DNA of 64,000 bases from Bradyrhizobium sp. ARR65 (GTDB taxonomy: Bacteria; Pseudomonadota; Alphaproteobacteria; Rhizobiales; Xanthobacteraceae): contig NZ_AWZU01000009.1 of assembly GCF_000472385.1 (NCBI RefSeq), positions 124,204 through 188,203 of the forward strand, read 5' to 3'. Positions within the stretch are counted from its first letter, which is position 1, and each line of letters begins with the position of its first letter. Below, piece after piece: positions 8,560-17,602 of the stretch. The notes under the pieces are model-generated. The model was given only the letters and a program-made list of their open reading frames with translations. It had not been told where the DNA came from and made no database searches. A program made the position numbers and the translations under genes.

Positions 8560-9108
8560 TCAGCCGAACACCTCGGCACCGCGCAGCGCCGGCGCCTGCG
8601 CGTCCTTCTCGCTCATGATCGGGCTCTCCGTCAGCGGCCAATCGATGCCGATGTCCGGATCATCCCATCGAATGCAGCGCTCGTCGGCTTTGCTGTAGAT
8701 ATCGGTCGTCTTGTAGAGGAACTCGGTGTCGTCCTGCAGCGCGAGGAAGCCATGGGCAAATCCCACGGGCACCCAGAGCTGCCGACGATTTTCGGCCGTG
8801 AGCAAAGCCCCTGCCCATCGTCCAAAGGTGCCGGAGCTCTTGCGAATGTCCACGGCAACGTCAAAGGCCGCTCCACGCACGACACGAACGAGCTTGCCTT
8901 GCGCATGCGGCGGCAACTGGTAATGCAGGCCGCGTAGGACGCCTTTTCTGGACACTGAATGATTGTCCTGCGGAAAGTCGCAGCGCAATCCTGTCGCCAT
9001 TTCGAAGATCGGCCGGCTGAAGCTCTCAAAGAACGCGCCCCGGTCGTCCGCATAGACGCGAGGCTGAAAAACGATCAGCTCCGGAATGGTCAGACGACTG
9101 TAGTCCAT
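8560..9108 (-). CDS. rmlC: dTDP-4-dehydrorhamnose 3,5-epimerase
   Basis: 182 residues, normal family length. It catalyses the double epimerisation in dTDP-L-rhamnose synthesis. Visible family motifs are DDRGAFFESF near 21, SVSRKGVLRGLHYQ with catalytic His62, and VPVGFAHGFLAL. Last gene of the rml operon: its ATG shares one base with the stop of rmlA (TGATG), indicating translational coupling. It converges on the flippase gene with only 12 bp between them. Confidence 0.95.
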   Translation of the reverse strand: MDYSRLTIPELIVFQPRVYADDRGAFFESFSRPIFEMATGLRCDFPQDNHSVSRKGVLRGLHYQLPPHAQGKLVRVVRGAAFDVAVDIRKSSGTFGRWAGALLTAENRRQLWVPVGFAHGFLALQDDTEFLYKTTDIYSKADERCIRWDDPDIGIDWPLTESPIMSEKDAQAPALRGAEVFG

Positions 9109-9989
9109 CAGCTACCGGCCTCCTTGGCGAGCGTCAGCAGATATTGCCCGTAACCGCTCTTGCCGAGCGAGGCGGCGAGCGAGACCAGCTCGTTGGTCGA
9201 TATCCAGCCCTGGCGCCAGGCGATCTCTTCGAGACACGCGATCTTCTGACCTTGTCGCTTCTCGATGGTCGAGATGAACTGTCCGGCATCAAGAAGAGAG
9301 TCGAAGGTACCGGTATCGAGCCAGGCAAAACCTCTGCCCAACAGCTCGACGTTCAGCGCGGATCGCTCCAGATACAGGCGGTTGAGATCCGTGATCTCAA
9401 GCTCGCCGCGCGCGGATGGTTGCAAGGACTTGGCGAGTTCGACGACTTCGCCGTCATAGAAATACAGGCCCGTCACCGCATAATTCGACTTCGGAACCTT
9501 CGGCTTCTCCTCGATCGACAGGACCTCGCCACGACTGTTGTACTCCACGACGCCATAGCGCTCCGGATCAAGAACGTGGTACGCGAACACGGTTGCGCCC
9601 TTTGTTCGGTTTGCCGCCCGATTCAGCAGCTCCGGCAGACCATGACCAAAGAAAATGTTGTCGCCGAGCACCAGGGTCGATTGATCATTGCCGATGAATT
9701 TCTCGGCGATAAGAAAAGCCTGAGCCAGGCCTTCGGGATTGGGCTGAACAGCATAGGAGATGTTGAGCCCCCAGGATCCGCCGTCGCCCAGCAAGCGCCT
9801 GAAACGCGGCGTGTCTTCAGGCGTCGAGATGATCAACACATCCCGGATATCCGCAAGCATGAGCGTCGAGAGCGGATAATAGATCATCGGCTTATCGAAG
9901 ACCGGCAGAAGCTGCTTGGAGATGGAAAGAGTCGCCGGCCAAAGCCGGGAGCCGGTACCGCCTGCGAGAATGATGCCTTTGCGGTTCAA
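9108..9989 (-). CDS. rmlA: Glucose-1-phosphate thymidylyltransferase
   Basis: 293 residues. First enzyme of the dTDP-rhamnose pathway, making dTDP-glucose from dTTP and glucose-1-phosphate. The nucleotide-binding signature [16 protein letters not shown] lies near residue 5, followed by [29 protein letters not shown] and the C-terminal WLDTGT are also present. It overlaps rmlD upstream by four bases (ATGA) and rmlC downstream by one base, within the B-D-A-C operon. Confidence 0.96.
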   Translation of the reverse strand: MNRKGIILAGGTGSRLWPATLSISKQLLPVFDKPMIYYPLSTLMLADIRDVLIISTPEDTPRFRRLLGDGGSWGLNISYAVQPNPEGLAQAFLIAEKFIGNDQSTLVLGDNIFFGHGLPELLNRAANRTKGATVFAYHVLDPERYGVVEYNSRGEVLSIEEKPKVPKSNYAVTGLYFYDGEVVELAKSLQPSARGELEITDLNRLYLERSALNVELLGRGFAWLDTGTFDSLLDAGQFISTIEKRQGQKIACLEEIAWRQGWISTNELVSLAASLGKSGYGQYLLTLAKEAGS

Positions 9990-10885
9990 ATGAAATTTCC
10001 TTTGATCACGTCCGCCACAAATTTTCGCATGTCCGATTGCCAGGGCGGCAGGGAGACACCCAAACCATGCTCGAGCTTTGTTGTACTTAATCGCGAGTTC
10101 AGTGGCCGCGCGGCGGGCGTGCGGTAGTCCGCGGTCGCAATCGGCCTAATGCCTTCGGGTGAAAGCGTCAGCGGCACGCCCTGCTGCCGGGCGTCGGCGA
10201 CGATGAACTTTGCCAGATCCGCGCGGCCGACCTCCCCTGAAGCTGCCAAGTGATAGATACCCGAGAGGCTCGAGGCTGCCGCGCCGGACCCGGCGATCTT
10301 CGCCAGGGCGTTTGCGGTGATCTCGGCAATCAGGCCGGCGCTGGTCGGGGCCCCGACCTGATCGGACACGACATCGATGTTGGCGCGCTCCTTTCCCAAT
10401 CGCAGGATCGCAGCCGGAAAATTGTTGTGCCCCGGCGCATAAACCCAGCTCACTCTGAATATGAGGTGCTTGCAGCCGGAGCTGGTGACGGCCTGCTCTC
10501 CTTCCAGCTTGGTTGCGCCATAGACGCTGAGAGGCTTTGCCTCGTCCGTTTCGACATACGGCGCCTGCTTCAGGCCGTCGAAAATAAAGTCGGTCGAGAA
10601 ATGGATGAGCCAGCCGTTTCCCATACAGCGCGCCAGCGCCGCGACGGCTTGCGAATTCACCAGGCGCGCGCGTTCCGGCTCGCTTTCCGCCTTATCCACG
10701 GCCGTATAAGCCGCCGCGTTGACGATGACGTCGGGCCGTACCATTTCGACGAGGTCCGTCAGCGCATCCACTCGTTCAAGATCGGCCTCGGCCCGACCGC
10801 AAGCGATGAGCTGGCCGAGCGGCTGGAGCCGCCGCTGCAACGCCCGGCCCAACTGACCGTTCTTGCCGAGCAAGAGCATCTTCAT
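9986..10885 (-). CDS. rmlD: dTDP-4-dehydrorhamnose reductase
   Basis: 299 residues from the chosen ATG. Last step of dTDP-L-rhamnose synthesis, NAD(P)H-dependent. Sequence shows the Rossmann start [27 protein letters not shown] and the catalytic YGATKLEGE (YxxxK). The start at 10885 overlaps the rmlB stop in ATGA and begins directly at the Rossmann fold; an in-frame start 78 bases further upstream would lie inside rmlB and add a non-homologous stretch. It overlaps rmlA by four bases. Confidence 0.94.
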   Translation of the reverse strand: MKMLLLGKNGQLGRALQRRLQPLGQLIACGRAEADLERVDALTDLVEMVRPDVIVNAAAYTAVDKAESEPERARLVNSQAVAALARCMGNGWLIHFSTDFIFDGLKQAPYVETDEAKPLSVYGATKLEGEQAVTSSGCKHLIFRVSWVYAPGHNNFPAAILRLGKERANIDVVSDQVGAPTSAGLIAEITANALAKIAGSGAAASSLSGIYHLAASGEVGRADLAKFIVADARQQGVPLTLSPEGIRPIATADYRTPAARPLNSRLSTTKLEHGLGVSLPPWQSDMRKFVADVIKGNFI

Positions 10886-11940
10886 GCGTAGTGTCTCGCC
10901 ACCCAGTCCCGGTAGGCGCCGCTGGTGACCCGTTCGACCCAACCGGAATTGTCGAGGTTCCACCGGATCGTCTTTTCGAGGCCACTCTCGAAGCTTTCCA
11001 GCGGCCGCCAGCCCAGTTCGCTCTTGAGCTTTCTGGCATCGATCGCATAGCGCCGGTCGTGGCCCGGCCGATCTTTGACGAAGGTGATCTGATCCGCATA
11101 GGTCCTGTTGTGACCAAGCGGCCGCAATCGATCGAGAATGTCACAGACGCTCTTGACGACATCGATATTGGCGCGCTCGCTCTCGCCGCCGACATTGTAT
11201 GTTTGACCGGGGCGGCCGCCCTTCAGGACCGCGCGCAACGCACCGCAGTGGTCCTTGACGTAGAGCCAGTCGCGCACCTGTCTGCCGTCGCCGTAGAGAG
11301 GCAGGGGCTTGCCGCGCAGCGCATTGTGGATCACGAGCGGGATGAGCTTTTCTGGAAAGTGGTAAGGGCCGTAATTGTTGGAGCAGTTGGTGATGAGCAC
11401 CGGCAAGCCGTAGGTCTCACCATAAGACCTCACGAGATGATCCGATGCCGCCTTGCTCGCGGCGTAAGGGCTGTTGGGCCGGTATGGATTGTTCTCGCTG
11501 AAGGGCAGCTCATCCGGCCCAAGGCTGCCATAAACCTCGTCCGTGGAGACGTGAAGAAATCGGAAACTGTCCTGCCGATCGGCGCTCAATCCCGACCAAT
11601 AGCGTCTCACCGCATCCAACAGCTTGAACGTGCCAACCACATTGGTGTCGATGAAGGCACCCGGCCCAACGATCGAGCGGTCCACATGGCTTTCGGCGGC
11701 GAAGTTAACGACAGCAGTGACATTCTCCGACGCCAGCAGGTCGCTGACGAGAGCTTCGTCCTCGATCGCCCCGAGCACGAAGCGGTGTTGCGCGCAGCCA
11801 TCGAGCGAAGCGAGATTTTCGCGGTTGCCAGCGTAGGTCAGCTTATCGAGGCTGACCACGTCCTCAAGCCCAGCACCAATCCAATCAAGTACAAAATTCG
11901 AGCCGATGAACCCAGCGGCCCCAGTAACAAGAATCGACAT
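10882..11940 (-). CDS. rmlB: dTDP-glucose 4,6-dehydratase
   Basis: 352 residues, usual length. Extended short-chain dehydrogenase fold: NAD-binding TGAAGFIGS at 6-14, STDEVYG near 132 and the catalytic Y159-x3-K163 (SPYAASK). It converts dTDP-glucose to the 4-keto-6-deoxy sugar. It is the first gene of the rmlBDAC operon and so of its transcript; the promoter should lie in 11941-12395. The organism can therefore make dTDP-L-rhamnose for surface glycan. Confidence 0.96.
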   Translation of the reverse strand: MSILVTGAAGFIGSNFVLDWIGAGLEDVVSLDKLTYAGNRENLASLDGCAQHRFVLGAIEDEALVSDLLASENVTAVVNFAAESHVDRSIVGPGAFIDTNVVGTFKLLDAVRRYWSGLSADRQDSFRFLHVSTDEVYGSLGPDELPFSENNPYRPNSPYAASKAASDHLVRSYGETYGLPVLITNCSNNYGPYHFPEKLIPLVIHNALRGKPLPLYGDGRQVRDWLYVKDHCGALRAVLKGGRPGQTYNVGGESERANIDVVKSVCDILDRLRPLGHNRTYADQITFVKDRPGHDRRYAIDARKLKSELGWRPLESFESGLEKTIRWNLDNSGWVERVTSGAYRDWVARHYA

Positions 11941-12395
11941 TTACACCCCGCAAAATGGCAAGGTCGTCAGGCAAGCCACTTTAGGTCAGAACCGGTGGCA
12001 TGAAAATGACCTGCCGCTGGTATCCTGGTCCGCAACCCCAAAGGGCGCTGCTCGCGGGCGGAGCGAACGACCTCTGGTCCAGCTCCAGCGTTCGCCATGT
12101 CACAGCCGGCAATTCGGGCGGGCGGACAAGCGGTGAACCGTTCGCCCCGCCGATAGCCGCGCACGCAAGCCAGGGTTGGGACGGGCAGCAAGAAGCGCGT
12201 GCGGATGGCCCGCGCCAGGATACGCTGCCGAGACGAAGAATGGATGCGTCGCGCTGGAACATCCAGCAAGGAACTTGAAGCGGCCCGCAGATTCCGGCTC
12301 ACCTTGCGAAAAATCGGTATATAATCGAACTCTTTTCAGCATCTGGGGCAGATATTCGTCGTCGGTTAGTTACAATTTATAGTTGAGATATAGTC
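11941..12395. other. 455-bp divergent intergenic region, no gene recognised
   Basis: Separates rmlB (leftward) from the TAXI-like gene (rightward). Short open frames here lack ribosome-binding sites and family features. The right third is markedly AT-rich: TATATAAT at 12318-12325 could be a -10 box for the rightward gene, although no good -35 element sits at the proper distance, and TTAGTTACAATTTATAGTTGAGATATAG follows in short AT-rich pieces just before the start codon. No hairpin of note. Confidence 0.4.
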
Positions 12396-13418
12396 ATGGT
12401 CGTTTTCGTGCGACTTGTTCTTGTTGTCTCAATCCTGCTATTCGCGATGTCCGATCTCACGAGCGCACGCTCTCGACGATCAGCCGACGACGTGCTCGGC
12501 ACTCAACGTGCGGCGGAGATGGAAATCAGGGATCAGGTCAACGCCTGGAGCGTCGGTCTCGCCGGCGGTTTGCTCGAAGGCGCACCGATCCGGTTCGCGA
12601 CTGAAATGGCCCGGATCGTTAACGACAACGGTCAGATGCACGTCCTGCCCATCGTCACCCGCGGTCCCACCGAAAACGTCAACGACCTTCTTTACCTGAA
12701 GGGCGTCGACGTCGCGATCATCAACAGCGACTCCCTGGAGGAGTACAAATCGCAGGTGCCTCAGATCCAGCAACGGATCGTTTACATCCTCAATCTGTTT
12801 CCGTCCGAACTCCACATCTTCGTTCGGCCCGAGATTCACACACTGGCAGACCTGGCCGGGAAGAAGGTCAATTTCAATACGCAAGGCACCGCCGCCGCTT
12901 ATTCAGGACCTCTCATCTTCAGCCGTCTCGGCATAGACGTTGACAAGACCTTCATCCCGCATCCCGCTGCCCTCGAGCTGATGAAGCGCGGGGAGATTGC
13001 GGCTGTCGTTTTCGTCACGACAAAGCCGGTGGATGCTTTCGTGAAGGGAAAGTGGGGCGACGGATTCAAATTCCTTCCGGTCGAGTACGGTCCGAAATTC
13101 GAGGACTACTATTTGTCTTCCTATCTTGAGGCGACTGACTATCCCGGCCTCATCGCCAAGGGCGAGCGGATCGCCACAATCTCGGTTCCTACGATCCTGG
13201 CAGCGTTCAATTGGCGTCCCGACTCGCCCCGCTATCGTCGCGTGGCGCGATTTGTCGACGAGCTGTTCGGCCATTTCGACAGGCTGCGCTCACCCGGCTT
13301 CGATGCCAAGTGGAAGGACGTCAATCTCTCCGAGCGGGCTCCGGGGCTGGAACGCTTTCGGGCGGCCCAGGAATGGCTGAATCGCTACGCAACGACGAAA
13401 CAGAGCGGAGATCCGTGA
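12396..13418 (+). CDS. TAXI-type (TRAP-associated) solute-binding protein
   Basis: 340 residues with an N-terminal signal peptide (VVFVRLVLVVSILLFAMSDLTSA). The body has the type II periplasmic-binding fold pattern of TAXI/NMT1-like proteins: VNDLLYLKGVDVAIINSDSLEEY, LHIFVRPEIHTLADLAGKKVNF, then ELMKRGEIAAVVFVTTKP. Such proteins bind small organic acids for TRAP transporters, but no TRAP membrane subunit is nearby, so it may act as an orphan binder or in another process. The next gene starts inside its stop codon (TGATG), tying the two together. Confidence 0.75.
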   Translation: MVVFVRLVLVVSILLFAMSDLTSARSRRSADDVLGTQRAAEMEIRDQVNAWSVGLAGGLLEGAPIRFATEMARIVNDNGQMHVLPIVTRGPTENVNDLLYLKGVDVAIINSDSLEEYKSQVPQIQQRIVYILNLFPSELHIFVRPEIHTLADLAGKKVNFNTQGTAAAYSGPLIFSRLGIDVDKTFIPHPAALELMKRGEIAAVVFVTTKPVDAFVKGKWGDGFKFLPVEYGPKFEDYYLSSYLEATDYPGLIAKGERIATISVPTILAAFNWRPDSPRYRRVARFVDELFGHFDRLRSPGFDAKWKDVNLSERAPGLERFRAAQEWLNRYATTKQSGDP

Positions 13419-14371
13419 TGTGGACCCGACTGGCAGGCATTGCGCTGTTTGTCGCGGGCGGTATCGCTCAAGCGCAATCCGCCAGCGAAAATTCGCCCAC
13501 ACTGGAATCGTGCTTCCAGGACGTTCGTGTCGCGGACGCGATCTGCTCGAAATTGTCAGATCCGGAACAGCGAGTAAATTGCTCCGTAAGGGCACAGAAG
13601 GTGGAGCTTGAATGCCTGGAACGCGTCCTCGCCGTGGCGCCCGCCGGGCGGAAAGTACCCGCAGCTCCTTCCGACACGGCGCAGTCGACGCCTCCCTCCG
13701 CTACGGCGGTGCCGACCGCGTCTTCAGTGGGCGGAGAGAAGGAGACTGTGCCGGTGGATCCGACCGCAAGCATTCCCGTCGGCAGGTCCGCGGCGCGGCC
13801 AGACGCCGCGGCGAAATCGCCTTCGCCAAGCAGTCTTTCATCGTTTGCCGAGGCGCCCAGCACATCGATACGGACTGACGCATCTTCCAAGGACGACAGG
13901 CTCGCTGGGAAGTCGAATTGGATTGTGAGCGAGACAACATCGCCCGTCGACTTTGCTCCGCTCGTGACCGCAGTGCTTCATTCAGGGGCGGGCGCGAAAG
14001 ACAGCGGCGATATGCTCTCGGTTCGATGCCGCTCCCATCAAGCCGAGGTTTCGCTCCGCATGGGCGGCGCATGGACGGTGCGACAGCACGATAAGCTCCC
14101 GGTTGACTATCAAATCAACGACCAATCGCCTGTTCGGCAACAATGGACCGTATCGGCAGACGGAAAGACCGCAGTCTACAAAGGTGACGCCATCGCGTTT
14201 TTGCAATCGATCCCCGAGGGCGCAACGATGAGAGTCTCCTTCACCGACAAGCAAGGCATTCGCCCTGAAGCGATCTTTCACCTCACCGGACTATCCGTCA
14301 TTCGACAGAAAATCGCGGCTGCCTGCGAGCGGACGCCAGTGACCGCCAAAACCTCATTCGGAGCGCGGTGA
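13418..14371 (+). CDS. TagO/VasI-like secreted protein
   Basis: 317 residues. Signal peptide (LAGIALFVAGGIAQAQS), then a Cys-bearing segment (LESCFQDVRVADAICSKLSDPEQRVNCSV), a ~90-residue Pro/Ser/Ala linker, and a C-terminal domain from about 165 with WIVSETTSPVDFAPLVTAVL, LSVRCRSHQAEVSL and a terminal AAACERTP. This layout resembles TagO/VasI accessory proteins of type VI secretion, but no other type VI gene is visible, so a different role is possible. Start ATG overlaps the TAXI gene stop by one base. Confidence 0.55.
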   Translation: MWTRLAGIALFVAGGIAQAQSASENSPTLESCFQDVRVADAICSKLSDPEQRVNCSVRAQKVELECLERVLAVAPAGRKVPAAPSDTAQSTPPSATAVPTASSVGGEKETVPVDPTASIPVGRSAARPDAAAKSPSPSSLSSFAEAPSTSIRTDASSKDDRLAGKSNWIVSETTSPVDFAPLVTAVLHSGAGAKDSGDMLSVRCRSHQAEVSLRMGGAWTVRQHDKLPVDYQINDQSPVRQQWTVSADGKTAVYKGDAIAFLQSIPEGATMRVSFTDKQGIRPEAIFHLTGLSVIRQKIAAACERTPVTAKTSFGAR

Positions 14372-14402
14372 AAGAGGAGCCCGCGCCCGTCCATGATGCG
14401 GT

Positions 14403-14876
14403 TCAGGGTCGGATGTAACTCCAGCCCTTCTCCTGCAATTCCATCAGATGGATGACGCCTGAAGGAACGATCACCGCGTCCGACACGAGGTCGATCGCGT
14501 GCCCCTCCTTTTTCTCCATCCCTTGCTTGGTGACATTGCATGCGGAAAACTGGATCGTGCTCGGGAACGCCACGCCCTTCAATTGCTTGATCCGATCCTG
14601 CACCGGCGATGTATCGGCTCGAAGCATGTTAAGGCCCGGGCCGTAGGTGACGATATCCACCGCCACTTCTTCGCCCTTCGACCGATAATATTCGATGACG
14701 TTGTTGGCGTTGTTGAGGGCGAGATTCATGACCGCCGGATCGTTCTGGTCGATCTGGATGAGGAGGCGATGCGGTTTGGCCGACTGATGTGCGCGAGTGT
14801 CGGCCGCTCGACCGGCCGAAACAACAATCAAGGAGGACAACGCCACGACGACGGTCCGAAAAAACCATTTGCGCAT
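14403..14876 (-). CDS. DsrE-like protein with signal peptide
   Basis: 157 residues. Signal peptide (FFRTVVVALSSLIVVSAGRA) followed by a DsrE/DsrF-like alpha/beta domain: HRLLIQIDQNDPAVMNLALNNANNVIEYY, then a single Cys in IQFSACNVT at the position where active DsrE proteins carry their sulfur-relay cysteine. A periplasmic sulfur-handling or small-molecule-binding role is possible but unproved. It converges with the TagO-like gene, with 31 bp between them. The 215-bp gap upstream of it holds nothing recognised. Confidence 0.7.
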   Translation of the reverse strand: MRKWFFRTVVVALSSLIVVSAGRAADTRAHQSAKPHRLLIQIDQNDPAVMNLALNNANNVIEYYRSKGEEVAVDIVTYGPGLNMLRADTSPVQDRIKQLKGVAFPSTIQFSACNVTKQGMEKKEGHAIDLVSDAVIVPSGVIHLMELQEKGWSYIRP

Positions 14877-15091
14877 GACAATCTCCCATCAATTAAACCG
14901 ACAATAGGCAATCGATTGCGTCTCGTATTAAATTCCACCGGCAGTCGTCTGCCAATCCAAATCATGCGACTGCCAAACGTCTGAAGCACCATCAGCAAGG
15001 CCGATGCAGTGGCTAGCTTGGCTCTGACCCGTGCAAGAGTACCTTCCCGTCCCGCGCGGCGCCTTCAAGCGGGGGCCAAGCACGCGGCAGC

Positions 15092-15894
15092 TTACCTTGG
15101 CGTTCCTGCAGCGGCATCGAAGAATGCATAGACGTCCATGCGCAGGATGCCATAGGTCGAGCTTGCGTGCAGCCGTTCGGCGCGCCAATTCGCGCCGGCG
15201 GCCCCCAGGGTTACGAAGATCGGCAACAGGTGCTCTTCGCTCGGATGATTCTTGGTCGCAAACGGCGCCTGCCGGCGATAATCGAGCAGATCCTCCGGCC
15301 TTCGCATCGTCAGCCTGTCGCTGAACCAATCCGCAAAGCCCTCGACCCAATCCGGTGTCGGCGCATCCAGGCTTTGGCCGCGAAATTCCGACAAATCATG
15401 CGTCAGGCTGCCGCTGCCGATCATCAGCACGCCCTCGCCCCGCAACTTTTCCAACGTACGCCCGATGCGAAGATGATGCGCCGGCCCAAGATGCGGCTGC
15501 ACCGACAATTGCAGCACCGGAATGTCGGCATCCGGATACATCAGCATCAGCGGTACCCAGGCGCCGTGATCGAGCCCACGGCTCTCGTCGATGCCGCAAG
15601 CAAGACCGGCCTTGCTCAACAGATCCGAAATCTCGTTCGCAAGCGACGGCGCGCCGGGCGCGGGATAGCGAAGCTGATAGAGCTCACGGGTGAAACCATA
15701 GAAGTCGTGGATCGTGTCGTTGCGCGTCACAGCGCTGACCGCAGGCCGCGCGGTCTCCCAATGCGCCGAGATCGCAAGAACCGCTTTCGGCCGCGGGAGC
15801 CGGCCGCCGAGCCCGCGCAGGAAGCTCCGGGCCGGCGTATCGGTGAGCGGCAAGGTCGGCGCGCGCCGTGCGAGAGAAACAGGCTGGGAAACAT
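15092..15894 (-). pseudogene. LigB/DODA-type extradiol ring-cleavage dioxygenase with N-terminal frameshift
   Basis: The body (15092-15856) has the LigB-family pattern: AVLAISAHWE, DESRGLDHGAWVPLMLMYP and GSGSLTHDL, each with a metal or active-site His. The expected N terminus, starting at ATG 15894 and reading MFPSLFLSHGA, lies in another frame; its SHG His is a metal ligand. Two extra bases in a CG run (15859-15866) separate SHGA from PTLPLTDTPARSF; removing them restores one protein of about 267 residues. Without it translation would need an internal TTG at 15853 and lack the first ligand. Dinucleotide-run slippage or a sequencing error are both possible. Its start lies 25 bp downstream of the doxX stop, so the two are probably one transcript. 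Confidence 0.75.
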
Positions 15895-15918
15895 GACGCT
15901 GACCGTTTGGCGCCTGGC

Positions 15919-16362
15919 TCAGCGCGAATGCGCGCCCGACAGCTTCGTACCACCAAAGAGATTGGCGAAGGACGCGCCCAGCGCGTAAGCGCCGTCCCCG
16001 AGCAGCGCCTGTACCACCAGCGCGATGGTCCAGAACGCGGGATATTCCCAGCCACCATGCGGGTTGGTGAAGAAGAAGCCGGCCGGGCCGTGCACCGTGT
16101 AGATGGCGCCGAGCAGGATCGGCGTCGCCAGCAGCGCCACCACGCGCGTCCAGATGCCGAGGATCAAGGCGATCGCGGCAAGCACTTCGGCCGTCATGAT
16201 CACATAGGCAAGTTCAGGCGGCAGTCCGACGCTGCCGAAGAATTTCGCGGTGCCGGCCGGCGTGAAGACCAGGATCTTCAGCCCCGCATGCGCAAGGAAC
16301 AGGACGCCGAGGCTGAGGCGCAGCAGCAGCGCGGCATAGGGGGCGGTTCTCGAATCGACCAT
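15919..16362 (-). CDS. DoxX family membrane protein
   Basis: 147 residues with four membrane helices; RLSLGVLFLAHAGLKIL and the Gly/Pro-rich FFTNPHGGWEYPAFW loop are typical of DoxX/YphA-like proteins. The biochemical role is poorly defined (quinone- or redox-linked membrane proteins). First gene of a leftward pair with the dioxygenase and divergent from a LysR regulator 102 bp away, a common arrangement where the regulator controls the pair. Confidence 0.85.
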   Translation of the reverse strand: MVDSRTAPYAALLLRLSLGVLFLAHAGLKILVFTPAGTAKFFGSVGLPPELAYVIMTAEVLAAIALILGIWTRVVALLATPILLGAIYTVHGPAGFFFTNPHGGWEYPAFWTIALVVQALLGDGAYALGASFANLFGGTKLSGAHSR

Positions 16363-16391
16363 GACTGTCTCCGGTTAGGCTTCCGGGCCTT

Positions 16392-16428
16392 ATGATCCAT
16401 TCCATCATGGCGGATAATCTGCTATCCG
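16392..16428. promoter_or_regulatory. Two inverted repeats in the doxX / LysR intergenic region
   Basis: ATGAT-N7-ATCAT at 16392-16408 and CGGATA-N6-TATCCG at 16411-16428, both perfect and only two bases apart. They lie in the short divergent region where a LysR-type regulator would bind its recognition and activation sites. Adjacent dyads fit the usual two-site LysR layout; which is which cannot be told. Confidence 0.5.
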
Positions 16429-16464
16429 GGAAATTCAGCTCACACCAGGAGGGTGAAATTCCAG

Positions 16465-17382
16465 ATGCCGGATCGGCTGACCGGGCTTGAGGTGCTCGCA
16501 AAAGTCGCCGCGACCGGCTCGCTTTCCGCTGCCGCCCGGGCGCTGGGCCTGTCCCAGAGCATGGTGACGAAGCACCTCGCCGCGCTCGAAGCCCGCCTTG
16601 GCACAAAGCTGTTTCATCGCACCACGCGACGGCTGTCGATGACCGACGCCGGCCGCATCTTTCTCGAATCCTCCGAGCGCATCCTGGCCGAGATCGAGGC
16701 CGCCGAGGCGGAGGTGGCGGCCGACAGGCTCGAGCCCCGCGGGCAGCTGCGGCTCAACGTGCCCTTGGTGTTCGGCGTGCGGCAGATCGCGCCACGGCTC
16801 GCCCAGTTCGCCCAGATTTATCCGCGCGTCACCATCGAGCTCGGTCTGAATGACCGTCTCGTCGATCTTGCAGAAGAGGGCTGGGACCTCGCCATCCGGA
16901 TCGGCAATTTGCGCGATTCAAGCCTGGTGGCGCGTCGGCTGGCGCCCTGCCGCATGGCGGTTTGCGCGGCTCCCGCTTATCTCGCAGGCCACGGCACGCC
17001 GCGCACCGCCGCGGATCTCGCAAAGCATAATTGCCTTGGCTACACGCTTGCGCAGGCCGGCGCGGAGCGCTGGGTGATGGGGGGACGCTCCGGGCTCAGC
17101 ATTGCCGTTTCCGGAAATCTGCGCGCCAACAATGGCGACGCGCTGCTCGCGGCCGCGGTGGCCGGACAGGGCATCATCTATCAGCCGACCTTCATCGTCG
17201 CCGACGATTTGCGCGCGGGCCACCTGGTGCAGCTCGCGCTGGATCTGCCGCCGAGCGAATTGCTCGCAGTCTACGCCGTCTATCTCCCGCACCGTCATCC
17301 GCCGGCCAAGGTGCGCGCCTTCATCGATTTTCTCGCCGGGCAATTTGCGCCCGAACCGCCCTGGGATCGCGGCGTAGTCTGA
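16465..17382 (+). CDS. LysR family transcriptional regulator
   Basis: 305 residues. N-terminal winged helix-turn-helix (about 1-60: VAATGSLSAAARALGLSQSMVTKHLAALEARLGTKLF, given here as the helix region), then a substrate-binding domain starting near QLRLNVPLVFGV. The ATG at 16465 is preferred because AGGAGG lies 12 bases upstream; an upstream GTG at 16453 directly abuts that site. Divergent from doxX and the dioxygenase, which it probably controls through the two dyads in between. The inducer is unknown. Confidence 0.9.
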   Translation: MPDRLTGLEVLAKVAATGSLSAAARALGLSQSMVTKHLAALEARLGTKLFHRTTRRLSMTDAGRIFLESSERILAEIEAAEAEVAADRLEPRGQLRLNVPLVFGVRQIAPRLAQFAQIYPRVTIELGLNDRLVDLAEEGWDLAIRIGNLRDSSLVARRLAPCRMAVCAAPAYLAGHGTPRTAADLAKHNCLGYTLAQAGAERWVMGGRSGLSIAVSGNLRANNGDALLAAAVAGQGIIYQPTFIVADDLRAGHLVQLALDLPPSELLAVYAVYLPHRHPPAKVRAFIDFLAGQFAPEPPWDRGVV

Positions 17383-17400
17383 CAGGAGCGGTTGTCGGAG

Positions 17401-17510
17401 CCTTATGGTTCGAGACGCGCTGTCGCGCTCCTCATCATGAAGGTCTAACATGGTGCCGCGCGCGACACCTCATCCTGACGAGCGGCCGCAAGGCGGCGTC
17501 TCGAAGGATG
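17401..17510. repeat. Pair of head-to-head REP-like elements
   Basis: Two related palindromic units. The right one (17467-17510) reads CCTCATCCTGACGAGC, a GC-rich loop, then GCGTCTCGAAGGATG; the left one (17401-17441) is the inverse arrangement (GGTTCGAGACGCGC ... GCGCTCCTCATCATGA). The motif is a familiar intergenic repeat type in Bradyrhizobium-like genomes (recalled, not searched). The gap lies between the LysR gene and the SulP gene. An open frame running through this repeat into SulP is unlikely to be translated. Confidence 0.7.
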
Positions 17511-17602
17511 GGCCGCGGGGGGCTGCCAGATGGCGTGCGCAAGCCCTTGCGGCGCGCGCAGCGATCGGTTTTGTTCCTCGACATCTTGAAGGGAGTCGGG
17601 GA

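Noticed and set aside
12000-12342. Several short frames in the rmlB / TAXI gap.
   Set aside because: Overlapping frames on both strands, none with a ribosome site or family pattern.
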